NCBI GenBank assembly: GCA_021792885.1
Contig: JAJYTV010000076.1
Coordinates: 1-7,682 of the forward strand
Direction of reading: 5' to 3'
Source: Bacillota bacterium
GTDB taxonomy: Bacteria; Bacillota; Sulfobacillia; JAJZYS01; JAJYTV01
Length of the DNA stretch: 7,682 nucleotides
How positions within the stretch are numbered: the first letter of the stretch is position 1; each line of letters starts with the position of its first letter. Both the position numbers and the translations under genes were made by a program. Below are positions 1 through 5,323 of this stretch, piece after piece. The notes beneath the pieces were generated by a model. That model had not been told where the DNA came from. It was given only the letters and a program-made list of their open reading frames with translations, and made no database searches.

Positions 1-492
1 CGCGTATACGGCCAGCCAGACCGCGTCGGCGTCGAGCTCGGCGGGGCGCTCAAGAACGTGATCGCGCTCGCCTCGGGCGTGAGCGAGGGCCTCTCGTTGG
101 GCGACAACCTGCGCGCCGCCCTCCTGACCCGGGGCCTCGCGGAGATCACGCGCCTGGGCGTCGCCCTCGGCGCGGAGCCTGCGACGTTCGCCGGACTTGC
201 GGGCCTCGGCGACCTCCTGGCAACGGTGACGAGCGCGCACAGCCGCAACCGCAGGGCCGGGCAGGCGCTCGGGCGCGGCACGCCGCTCGATGCGGTGCTC
301 GCATCGACCCCGATGGTGATCGAGGGCGTTCCCGCGACGCGTGCCGCCCTGGCGCTCGCCGCGCGCGTAGGCGTCGAACTGCCGATCGCCGCGGCGCTCT
401 CGCGCCTCATGTTCGACGGAGCGGATCCCGCCGCGGAGATCGCGGGCCTGTTGCAGCGCGCCTTCAAGGAGGAGGAGCGCTGGCGCAACTGA
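1..492 (+). CDS. gpsA: Glycerol-3-phosphate dehydrogenase [NAD(P)+], C-terminal part (5' end outside window)
   Basis: This enzyme reduces dihydroxyacetone phosphate to sn-glycerol 3-phosphate with NAD(P)H in the cytoplasm, supplying the backbone of phospholipids. The reading frame is open from base 1 and gives 163 residues to a TGA stop, about half the usual 330-345 residues; the missing part would be the N-terminal Rossmann domain. What remains is the helical substrate-binding domain with its family signatures: GALKN near the left edge, whose lysine is the conserved catalytic residue, then LGDN followed by TRG, GLAGLGDL, SRNR and VIEGV. A GTG at 58 could be mistaken for a start, but the GALKN motif lies upstream of it, so the gene is truncated by the window and not by mutation. 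In Bacillus subtilis gpsA also lies shortly upstream of spoIVA, which agrees with the next gene here. No T-rich terminator follows it. Confidence 0.95.
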   Translation, partial: RVYGQPDRVGVELGGALKNVIALASGVSEGLSLGDNLRAALLTRGLAEITRLGVALGAEPATFAGLAGLGDLLATVTSAHSRNRRAGQALGRGTPLDAVLASTPMVIEGVPATRAALALAARVGVELPIAAALSRLMFDGADPAAEIAGLLQRAFKEEERWRN

Positions 493-515
493 TGCCGTCC
501 GATGCAATCGCCCAA

Positions 516-543
516 TCATAGCGGCTGACTCCCCTCATATGAT
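516..543 (+). promoter_or_regulatory. Candidate sigma-E promoter of spoIVA
   Basis: The -10-like element CATATGAT (536-543) matches the sigma-E consensus CATACAxT at six of the seven specified positions or nearly so, with a pyrimidine change at the fifth base and G for A at the sixth. The -35-like element TCATAGC (516-522) matches the first five positions of KMATATT. The 13-bp spacer is one or two bases shorter than the usual spacing as I remember it. spoIVA is a known sigma-E target in B. subtilis, which makes a mother-cell promoter here expected. Transcription would begin near 550 and leave a leader of about 75 nt. This is a match by eye only. Confidence 0.4.
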
Positions 544-572
544 GAACCGTCCACGTCCGGGACGCCGATAAG

Positions 573-607
573 CCGCGCCTTTGCCGGCGCGGGATGGGCG
601 CCGGCAA
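573..607 (+). repeat. Two overlapping inverted repeats in the spoIVA leader
   Basis: TTGCCGGCGC (581-590) and GCGCCGGCAA (598-607) form a perfect 10-bp inverted repeat around the 7-nt loop GGGATGG. A second pairing, CCGCGCC (573-579) with GGCGCGG (586-592), forms a 7-bp stem with a 6-nt loop. The two share bases 586-590, so only one can form at a time. The larger stem ends four bases before the Shine-Dalgarno sequence at 612-619. No T run follows, so it is not an ordinary intrinsic terminator. It could affect translation or mRNA stability of spoIVA, or be a remnant transcription-end signal of gpsA; I cannot tell which. Confidence 0.6.
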
Positions 608-624
608 GCACGGGAGGGGTAGGG

Positions 625-2103
625 GTGGAGCAGTTCGACATCTTGCAAGATGTCGCGGAGCGGACGGGGGGCGACATCTACATTGGCGTCGTCGGCCCCG
701 TCCGCAGCGGCAAGTCAACCCTGATCCGCCGCATCATGGAGCTCATGGTCCTGCCGAACATCATCGACCCGAACGACCGGGACCGCGCGCGCGACGCGAT
801 GCCGCAGGGCGGCACGGGCCGCCAGGTCATGACCACCGAGCCGAAGTTCATCCCCGACGAGGGGGTGGAAGTGGAACTGCACGAGGGCGTGCACTGCCGC
901 ATCCGGCTCGTCGACTGCGTCGGCTACGCCGTCGAGGGCGCCATCGGCTACACCGAAGACGAAGAGCCGCGCATGGTCGACACGCCGTGGTTCGACCACC
1001 CGGTCACCTTCGAGGAGGCCGCAGCCGTCGGGACGCGCAAGGTCATCTCCGAGCACTCGACGATCGGCATCGTCGTCGCGACCGACGGCACCGTGACGGG
1101 CCTGCCGCGCGGCGCCTACGAACCGGCGGAGCAGCAGGTGGTGAACGAACTCGAGGAACTCGGCAAGCCGTTCGCCGTCGTGCTGAACTCCGCGCAGCCC
1201 TACGCCCAGTCGACGCTCGACCTGGCGCAGGAGCTCGAGGACCGCTACAAGGTGCCGGTCCTGCCGCTCTCGGCACAGGACCTGACGATGGAGGACCTGC
1301 AGGTGCTCCTCGAGCAGATCCTCTACGAGTTCCCGGTCCGTGAGGTCGGCATCGCGCTGCCCGACTGGGTGGCGGAGCTCGAACCGGGCTTCCCCCTGCG
1401 CGACCGCTTCGACGAAGCGGTTCACACGGCGGAAGAGAGCGTGACCCGCGTGCGCGACGTGGACCGCGCCGTGGAATCGCTCGCCGCGTTCGAACTCGCC
1501 GACCGCGTGCAGCTCGAGGAACTCGACCTCGGCCAGGGCGTCGCCAGGATCACGATGTCCGCGGTGCCGGGGCTCTTCCACCAGACGCTCACCGACCTCT
1601 ACGGCCAGGAGATCGGCGGCGACCGCGAGCTGATGCGCGCCTGGCGCACCATGGTCGCCGCGAAGCGCGCCTACGACCAGGTCGCAGACGCGCTCGAGCA
1701 GGTGCACGAGTCGGGCTACGGCCTCGTGCCGCCCAGCCTGGCAGAGATGCACTTCGAGGAGCCGGAGCTGATCAAGCAGGGCAGCCGGTTCGGCGTGCGC
1801 CTCAAGGCGAGCGCTCCCTCGATCCACATGATCCGCGCCGACATCGAGACCGAAGTCACGCCGATCATCGGCACCGAGCGGCAGAGCGAGGAACTCGTGC
1901 AGTACCTGCTCGAGAAGTTCGAAGACGACCCGAAGAAGATCTGGGAATCCGACATCTTCGGCAAGTCGCTCTTGGAACTCGTTCGCGAAGGCATCCAGAA
2001 CAAGCTCGTACGCATGCCGCAGAACGCGCAGCAAAAACTGCAGGAAACGCTGCAGCGGATCGTCAACGAGGGATCTGGCGGGCTGATCTGCATCATCATC
2101 TAG
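625..2103 (+). CDS. spoIVA: Stage IV sporulation protein A, spore coat morphogenetic ATPase
   Basis: SpoIVA is made in the mother cell, sits on the outer forespore membrane through SpoVM, and polymerises by ATP hydrolysis into the basement layer on which the spore coat assembles; it is also needed for cortex formation. The 492-residue length equals that of B. subtilis SpoIVA and the sequence follows it closely throughout. An N-terminal P-loop domain carries the Walker A motif GPVRSGKST with Lys30, the MTTEPKF segment with the paired threonines 70-71, and the Walker B-like LVDCVGY with Asp97. The STIG segment near residue 145, QGSRFGVRLKA, PSIHMI, PIIGTE and QSEELV motifs follow, and the C terminus ends GSGGLICIII, the conserved membrane-proximal tail. 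The start is GTG at 625 with GGGAGGGG at 612-619, five bases away. It identifies the host as an endospore former. In B. subtilis hbs follows; here a tRNA gene does. Confidence 0.98.
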   Translation: MEQFDILQDVAERTGGDIYIGVVGPVRSGKSTLIRRIMELMVLPNIIDPNDRDRARDAMPQGGTGRQVMTTEPKFIPDEGVEVELHEGVHCRIRLVDCVGYAVEGAIGYTEDEEPRMVDTPWFDHPVTFEEAAAVGTRKVISEHSTIGIVVATDGTVTGLPRGAYEPAEQQVVNELEELGKPFAVVLNSAQPYAQSTLDLAQELEDRYKVPVLPLSAQDLTMEDLQVLLEQILYEFPVREVGIALPDWVAELEPGFPLRDRFDEAVHTAEESVTRVRDVDRAVESLAAFELADRVQLEELDLGQGVARITMSAVPGLFHQTLTDLYGQEIGGDRELMRAWRTMVAAKRAYDQVADALEQVHESGYGLVPPSLAEMHFEEPELIKQGSRFGVRLKASAPSIHMIRADIETEVTPIIGTERQSEELVQYLLEKFEDDPKKIWESDIFGKSLLELVREGIQNKLVRMPQNAQQKLQETLQRIVNEGSGGLICIII

Positions 2104-2114
2104 CGTGACGGCGC

Positions 2115-2143
2115 TTGCGGCGGCCGGAATAGACGGATAGAAT
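2115..2143 (+). promoter_or_regulatory. Sigma-A type promoter of tRNA-Pro
   Basis: TTGCGG (2115-2120) and TAGAAT (2138-2143) are separated by exactly 17 bp; the -10 box matches TATAAT at five of six positions. Initiation about seven bases downstream would fall near 2150, only a few bases before the mature tRNA 5' end at 2154, so the primary transcript needs little 5' trimming. The -35 box starts 12 bases after the spoIVA stop codon, so the tRNA has its own vegetative promoter and does not depend on the sporulation gene. Confidence 0.65.
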
Positions 2144-2153
2144 AGAACGGCAT

Positions 2154-2230
2154 CGGGCTGTGGCGCAGTTTGGTAGCGCGCTACCTTGGGGTGGTAGAGG
2201 TCGCGGGTTCGAATCCCGCCAGTCCGACCA
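2154..2230 (+). tRNA. tRNA-Pro, anticodon GGG
   Basis: The full cloverleaf can be drawn by eye. The acceptor stem CGGGCTG (2154-2160) pairs with CAGTCCG with one G-T pair. The D arm has a GCGC/GCGC stem. The anticodon stem CTACC/GGTAG encloses the loop TTGGGGT, giving anticodon GGG. The variable loop is AGGTC. The T arm has GCGGG/CCCGC around TTCGAAT. The discriminator base is A and the CCA end is encoded. The tRNA reads the proline codons CCC and CCU, which suits a GC-rich genome where CCC is common. It has its own promoter just upstream and an intrinsic terminator starting seven bases after the CCA, so it appears to be a single-gene unit. Confidence 0.97.
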
Positions 2231-2236
2231 GCCTTT

Positions 2237-2276
2237 CGGCCCGCTCCGCATCACGCGGGGCGGGCCGCCCTTTTTT
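2237..2276 (+). terminator. Intrinsic terminator after tRNA-Pro
   Basis: CGGCCCGCTCCGC (2237-2249) pairs with GCGGGGCGGGCCG (2255-2267) over 13 bp, including one G-T pair, around the 5-nt loop ATCAC. A run of six T lies at 2271-2276, three bases after the stem. It terminates the tRNA transcript and probably also spoIVA read-through, since no terminator is visible between the spoIVA stop and the tRNA. Confidence 0.9.
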
Positions 2277-2336
2277 GCGCCGTTGCAGGCACGCTGCGGT
2301 GTCGCTGCGAACTCTCGTGCGACGGGAGGTCCTGGC

Positions 2337-2894
2337 ATGCGGCGGTTCGGGCTCTGCCAGTTCCTCGGCGCCCTCTCCCTCGCGCTCCTGCTCGCCGGCT
2401 GCGGCGGCCCCACGACGCCGCAGGCCGCACTCCAGCAGCAGTTCGCGCTGCAAGGTCAAAACCCGCGCATCTACCCCTTCCACGACAACCTCGCTCGCGG
2501 CTACAGGCTCTACTTCCTCGATCTCCCCGGATCGACCATCCCGTCGCCGACCGCCGCCATCCTGCATCGCTACCAGGGCAACTGGCTGGTGACGCAATAC
2601 GTCTCCATCCCGTACATCAGCGGGTGCCGGAAGCCGATTGCCGTCTCGTTCGGTGGACTGATGGCCGTCGGCGCCCTGACCGGCCGGCGGCAGATCGCCG
2701 TCGGGCGCATCGAAGGCAGCGCAGCCGTCGGCAGCCTCGTCTACTCCCTCGGTACGGAGCAATCGAACGCGACGTTGCTCCGCGACGGATTCTGGCTGGC
2801 ACCGCTCGTTCTGCCCAGCGTCAACTTGAACGCACCCGTGCAGATCTCTCTCCACGACGCCGCAGGTCGGCAGATTCCCGCCTGCTTCTTCTGA
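2337..2894 (+). CDS. Putative lipoprotein of unknown function
   Basis: I do not recognise a family. The 185-residue product begins with two arginines, a hydrophobic stretch (about residues 8-20) and the lipobox LAGC, so it should be cleaved before Cys22 and anchored by lipid to the outer face of the cytoplasmic membrane. The first mature residues, GGPTTPQAA, are a typical flexible linker. The rest is about 145 residues without obvious repeats or membrane segments and looks like a compact globular domain rich in short beta-type stretches. Two other cysteines remain after export, Cys97 (in SGCRKP) and Cys183 (two residues from the C terminus), and could form a disulfide. The ATG at 2337 was chosen because GGGAGGT lies at 2324-2330, six bases upstream, and the signal peptide starts here; the frame is open further back, but only through the tRNA and its terminator. 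The gene is convergent with rpiA, 12 bp apart. I see no convincing promoter in the 60 bases after the tRNA terminator. Confidence 0.8.
   Translation: MRRFGLCQFLGALSLALLLAGCGGPTTPQAALQQQFALQGQNPRIYPFHDNLARGYRLYFLDLPGSTIPSPTAAILHRYQGNWLVTQYVSIPYISGCRKPIAVSFGGLMAVGALTGRRQIAVGRIEGSAAVGSLVYSLGTEQSNATLLRDGFWLAPLVLPSVNLNAPVQISLHDAAGRQIPACFF
2862..2891 (+). terminator. Weak terminator-like hairpin at the end of the lipoprotein gene
   Basis: GCAGGTCGG (2862-2870) pairs with CCCGCCTGC (2877-2885) with one mismatch and one G-T pair, around the loop CAGATT, and is followed by TTCTTCT. It lies inside the last codons of the lipoprotein gene, which would suit a convergent pair with only 12 bp between stop codons. 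The T tract is interrupted by C, so termination may be weak. No matching T run is present for the opposite strand. Confidence 0.3.
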
Positions 2895-2906
2895 CCACAC
2901 CGCCGC

Positions 2907-3584
2907 TCAGTGCCGCGCAATTCGCCGCACGCCCTCCGGCCCTGCGAGAATCGCCTCGTGCGCCATGCCGAGGAAGTAGCCCGTAGCGACCACACCCGCG
3001 GTTGCGCATAGCGCCCGCTCGAGGTCCTGCGGCAAGAGCGCCGGGCTTGACGCGCAGTCGTAGATCACGTTGCCGTTGTCCGTGCGGCAGGGCGCCCCCT
3101 GTGCAGAGATGCGCAGCACGGGCTTCATGCCGAGTCCCGCGATCCGCTTCGCCGTGTCACGGTGCGCGAACGCGAGCACTTCGACCGGCACCCGCACTCC
3201 GCGCAGGTCCGCCCGCAGCTTGCTCTCCTCGGCGATCACGACGAAGCGGCGCGCGCCGAGCGCGACGAGGCGCTCGCGCGCGAGCGCCCCGCCGAGGCCT
3301 TTCAGGCAATCGAGCTGCGGCGTGAGGAGGTCCGCGCCGTCGATCGCGAGGTCGAGCTGCCCGACCTCCTCCTCTGCGAGCACCTCGATGCCGACACGCC
3401 GCGCGGCCTGCGCGCTCTCCACCGACGCACAGGCCGCCGCGAGGCGCCATCCGCCCTGGATGCGCGGCGCGAGCGCCGCAAGGAACGCCTGCACCGTCCT
3501 CCCGCTGCCGATGCCGAGCCGCATCCCCGGCTCCACGAGCGCGGTTGCCGCCTTGCCCGCCTCCGCCCGCAGCGCCTCTCCCAA
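2907..3584 (-). CDS. rpiA: Ribose-5-phosphate isomerase A
   Basis: RpiA interconverts ribose 5-phosphate and ribulose 5-phosphate in the non-oxidative pentose phosphate pathway, linking NADPH production to nucleotide precursors. With the TTG start at 3584 the protein has 225 residues, normal for the family. Motifs in order: the phosphate-binding loop GIGSGRT (24-30), IDGAD with catalytic Asp82 and Asp85, KGLGGALARE with Lys95 and Glu104, ESKL, VPVEVL, TDNGN and the C-terminal GVVATGYFLGMA. The four catalytic residues lie one position after E. coli Asp81, Asp84, Lys94 and Glu103. The TTG was preferred because AAAGGAAG lies nine bases upstream; the frame is open back to a GTG at 3722, but the extra 46 residues are proline- and arginine-rich, unlike RpiA, and would cover the promoter region. 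Two loop positions differ from the common forms: Arg in GSGRT and Leu in KGLGG. The gene is divergent from the pnt operon. Confidence 0.93.
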   Translation of the reverse strand: MGEALRAEAGKAATALVEPGMRLGIGSGRTVQAFLAALAPRIQGGWRLAAACASVESAQAARRVGIEVLAEEEVGQLDLAIDGADLLTPQLDCLKGLGGALARERLVALGARRFVVIAEESKLRADLRGVRVPVEVLAFAHRDTAKRIAGLGMKPVLRISAQGAPCRTDNGNVIYDCASSPALLPQDLERALCATAGVVATGYFLGMAHEAILAGPEGVRRIARH

Positions 3585-3613
3585 ACCCCGTCGCTTCCTT
3601 TCAGGTGTGGCAA

Positions 3614-3642
3614 ATTCTCCGTTCGACCATACATCACCGCAA
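3614..3642 (-). promoter_or_regulatory. Candidate sigma-A type promoter of rpiA
   Basis: Read on the minus strand, TTGCGG (3642-3637) and GAGAAT (3619-3614) are 17 bp apart. The -10 box matches TATAAT at four of six positions. The -35 box is identical to that of the tRNA-Pro promoter in this window. Initiation near 3607 would leave a leader of about 23 nt containing the AAAGGAAG ribosome binding site before the TTG at 3584. The fit of all three elements supports the TTG start, but each is weak alone. Confidence 0.35.
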
Positions 3643-3708
3643 GGAGTTTCGCCCGAGCGCCCCGAAAAGGTGCCGCCAACGCGAGGACTCGGGGGCCGAT
3701 CGCCCTCC

Positions 3709-3722
3709 GTGGCCAGGGCCAC
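3709..3722. repeat. 14-bp dyad in the rpiA-pntAA intergenic region
   Basis: GTGGCC-AG-GGCCAC is a perfect dyad with a two-base centre, about 80 bp before the pntAA start and about 125 bp from the rpiA start. The symmetry and position between divergent genes fit a repressor or activator operator. As RNA it could form a small hairpin (GTGGC/GCCAC with a CAGG loop). No known regulator consensus comes to mind, and short dyads arise easily in GC-rich DNA. Confidence 0.3.
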
Positions 3723-3744
3723 TTGGGCGAACGGCTTCGGTTCC

Positions 3745-3777
3745 TTGGACCCTGCCCGCCGGGGGGTCCAAATTTTT
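3745..3777 (+). terminator. Terminator-like hairpin upstream of pntAA
   Basis: TTGGACCC (3745-3752) pairs perfectly with GGGTCCAA (3764-3771) around an 11-nt GC-rich loop, and five T follow at 3773-3777. It has the form of an intrinsic terminator on the plus strand, yet the nearest upstream gene is on the other strand. It ends about 25 bases before the pntAA start and only 12 bases before its ribosome binding site. It may be a leader attenuator of the pnt operon or end an unseen short transcript from 3585-3744. TTGGAC could instead be a -35 box, but I see no good -10 at the right distance. Confidence 0.5.
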
Positions 3778-3801
3778 ATCGTTCAGGAAGAGGTGGTGTC
3801 G

Positions 3802-4965
3802 GTGTACATAGGCGTACCCCGGGAAAGAAAGCCTGGCGAGCGCCGCGTCGCACTCGTTCCGGAAACAGTGGCGCAGCTCGTGAAGAAGGGTCACCAGGTC
3901 GGCATCGAGACCGGTGCGGGCGCAGAGGCCCAAATGCCGGACGCGCTCTACGCGGAGGCGGGAGCGGAGATCCTGCCCGACGCCGAATCCGTCTTCTCCA
4001 AGGCCGAATTCCTGCTCAAGGTCCGCGCCCCGCTGGACGACGAACTCCCGCTCCTGCGGCCGGGCACCGTGCTCATTGCCCAGATGATGCCGCTCGTGGA
4101 ACCGGAGGTCGCCGGCCGCGTCGCGAAGAGCGGCGCCATCAGCTTCAGCCTTGATCTCATGCCGCGCATCACCCGCGCGCAGAGCATGGACGTCCTCTCC
4201 GCGATGAGCACGGTCGCGGGCTACCGTGCGGTGCTGCAGGGAGCACTCCTGGCCGAGCGCTTCTTCCCGATGCTCATGACGGCGGCCGGTACAATCCCGC
4301 CCGCCAAGGTGCTGGTGCTTGGCGCAGGCGTCGCCGGCTTGCAGGCGATCGCCACCGCGCGCCGCCTGGGCGGCGTCGTCCAGGCCTTCGACGTGCGCCC
4401 CGCCTCGCGCGAGCAGGTCGAGAGCCTCGGCGCGAGCTTCCTTAGCCTGCCCGTCCAGGATGGGGAAGGCGAGGGCGGCTACGCGCGGGCGATGGCGGAG
4501 GATGAAGAGGAGCGCGAGCGCCAGGCGCTCGCGGAACCCGTGCGCAAGGCCGACGTCGTGATCTCGACCGCGATGGTTCCCGGCCGCCGCGCGCCGGTGC
4601 TCGTGAGCCGCGAGATGGTCGATTCGATGCACCCCGGCGCCGTGATCGTCGACCTCGCCGGGGAGACCGGCGGCAACTGCGCGCTGACGCAGCCCGGCGA
4701 CGTCGTCGTGACGGAGGGCGGCGTGATCATCGACGGCCGCCTCGACGTGCCCTCGACGATGCCGCTGCCCGCAAGCCAGCTCTTCTCGCGCAACCTCGTG
4801 ACCTTCCTCAGCCACGCCATGCAGGTCTGGGTGGGCGAGACCCAGCGCGCGGCGGAGCTCGGGCCCGTCCCGGAGGACGACGAGATCCTGCGCTCCACGT
4901 GCGTCAGCGCCGGCGGCGAACTGGTGCACAAGGCCACGCGAGAGCGGCTCGCCGCAGCGCTCTAG
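3802..4965 (+). CDS. pntAA: NAD(P) transhydrogenase subunit alpha part 1 (soluble NAD(H)-binding domain I)
   Basis: This is the peripheral NAD(H)-binding subunit of proton-translocating transhydrogenase, which transfers hydride from NADH to NADP+ as protons enter the cell. The 387-residue length fits the three-subunit form of Rhodospirillum rubrum and Thermus. It opens with YIGVPRE and GERRVALVPETV, typical of the family. Residues Arg122, Gln127, Asp130 and Ser133 in PRITRAQSMDVLS correspond, each five positions earlier, to R. rubrum Arg127, Gln132, Asp135 and Ser138, which bind NAD and organise the hydride-transfer site. The dinucleotide fold follows with GAGVAG (174-179) and Asp197 for the ribose. 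An acidic linker near 230-250 and the closing LVTFLSHAMQ segment are also typical. Of three in-frame GTG codons (3793, 3796, 3802) the last was chosen because it sets the conserved N terminus and has AGAGGTGG five bases upstream. The frame is open far upstream, but that portion is antisense to rpiA. Confidence 0.96.
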   Translation: MYIGVPRERKPGERRVALVPETVAQLVKKGHQVGIETGAGAEAQMPDALYAEAGAEILPDAESVFSKAEFLLKVRAPLDDELPLLRPGTVLIAQMMPLVEPEVAGRVAKSGAISFSLDLMPRITRAQSMDVLSAMSTVAGYRAVLQGALLAERFFPMLMTAAGTIPPAKVLVLGAGVAGLQAIATARRLGGVVQAFDVRPASREQVESLGASFLSLPVQDGEGEGGYARAMAEDEEERERQALAEPVRKADVVISTAMVPGRRAPVLVSREMVDSMHPGAVIVDLAGETGGNCALTQPGDVVVTEGGVIIDGRLDVPSTMPLPASQLFSRNLVTFLSHAMQVWVGETQRAAELGPVPEDDEILRSTCVSAGGELVHKATRERLAAAL

Positions 4966-4980
4966 CGCCGGTTCCCGGCG
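4966..4980 (+). repeat. Hairpin between pntAA and pntAB
   Basis: CGCCGG (4966-4971) and CCGGCG (4975-4980) form a perfect six-base-pair stem with a TTC loop, starting immediately after the pntAA stop codon. No T run follows, so it is not a full terminator. Such hairpins between genes of an operon often stabilise the upstream message or set the ratio of products; here a soluble subunit precedes a small membrane subunit. The role is inference. Confidence 0.5.
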
Positions 4981-5014
4981 TTCCCATCCCACACGCGAGA
5001 GAGGTGCTATCCCG

Positions 5015-5323
5015 GTGCATGCAAACCTGCTGCAGGAGCTCTTCTCGTTCCTGCTCGCCGTCTTCGTCGGCTGGTCATTGATCACGAAGATCCCGCCCGT
5101 GCTCCATACCCCGCTGATGTCGGCGACGAACGCGATCCACGGCGTCCTGATCGTCGGCGCCCTGATCGTGATCGCCACCGCGTCCGGCCCCTCCCAGCTG
5201 ATCGTCGCGGCGATCGCCGTCTTGCTCGCGACCCTGAACGTCGTCGGCGGGTTCGTCGTCACGGACCGCATGCTCGAGATGTTCCGCAAGAGCCCCAGCG
5301 AGAAGGGACAGGCAAGCAAATGA
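5015..5323 (+). CDS. pntAB: NAD(P) transhydrogenase subunit alpha part 2 (membrane domain)
   Basis: This 102-residue integral membrane protein forms part of domain II, the proton channel of the transhydrogenase. Three hydrophobic segments are visible at about residues 9-23, 38-55 and 59-82, the expected topology, with a short charged C-terminal tail. The sequence IPPVLHTPLMS followed by TNAIHG is a strong family signature. His42, in the second membrane segment, occupies the position of the channel histidine described for the Thermus alpha2 subunit, as far as I recall. The start is GTG at 5015 with GAGAGAGGTG at 4997-5006, eight bases upstream. The gene follows pntAA by 49 bp containing a hairpin, and its TGA stop overlaps the ATG of pntB, which suggests translational coupling within the operon. 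Confidence 0.96.
   Translation: MHANLLQELFSFLLAVFVGWSLITKIPPVLHTPLMSATNAIHGVLIVGALIVIATASGPSQLIVAAIAVLLATLNVVGGFVVTDRMLEMFRKSPSEKGQASK

Noticed and set aside
594..1343. Plus-strand open frame overlapping the start of spoIVA in another phase
   Set aside because: The product is almost entirely Arg, Gly, His and Pro, the usual out-of-frame reading of a GC-rich gene, and it overlaps a gene of certain identity.
715..2034. Long minus-strand open frame (439 codons) opposite spoIVA
   Set aside because: It is a shadow of spoIVA in GC-rich DNA: its translation is His/Arg/Leu/Val-rich low complexity with no motif, while the plus strand matches SpoIVA over its whole length.
2210..2300. Phage or island attachment site at the tRNA-Pro 3' end
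   Set aside because: No integrase, no direct repeat of the tRNA 3' end and no change in composition is seen downstream.
2160..2336. N-terminal extension of the lipoprotein back to an in-frame start inside the tRNA
   Set aside because: It would read through the tRNA and its terminator and bury the signal peptide; the ATG at 2337 has its own ribosome binding site and a correct lipobox distance.
3610..3635. Possible second sigma-E promoter, GCAAATT and CATACATC, in the rpiA-pnt region
   Set aside because: Each element matches well, but the spacer is only 11 bp, too short for sigma-E, and neither pnt nor rpiA is an expected sporulation gene.
3070..3801. N-terminal extension of PntAA by about 244 residues
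   Set aside because: Most of it is antisense to rpiA, and the known PntAA N terminus (YIGVPRE) begins right after the GTG at 3802.
3634..5319. Long minus-strand open frame (561 codons) opposite pntAA and pntAB
   Set aside because: It lies fully antisense to two recognisable transhydrogenase genes and has no plausible protein character, only an Arg/His/Ala-rich antisense translation.
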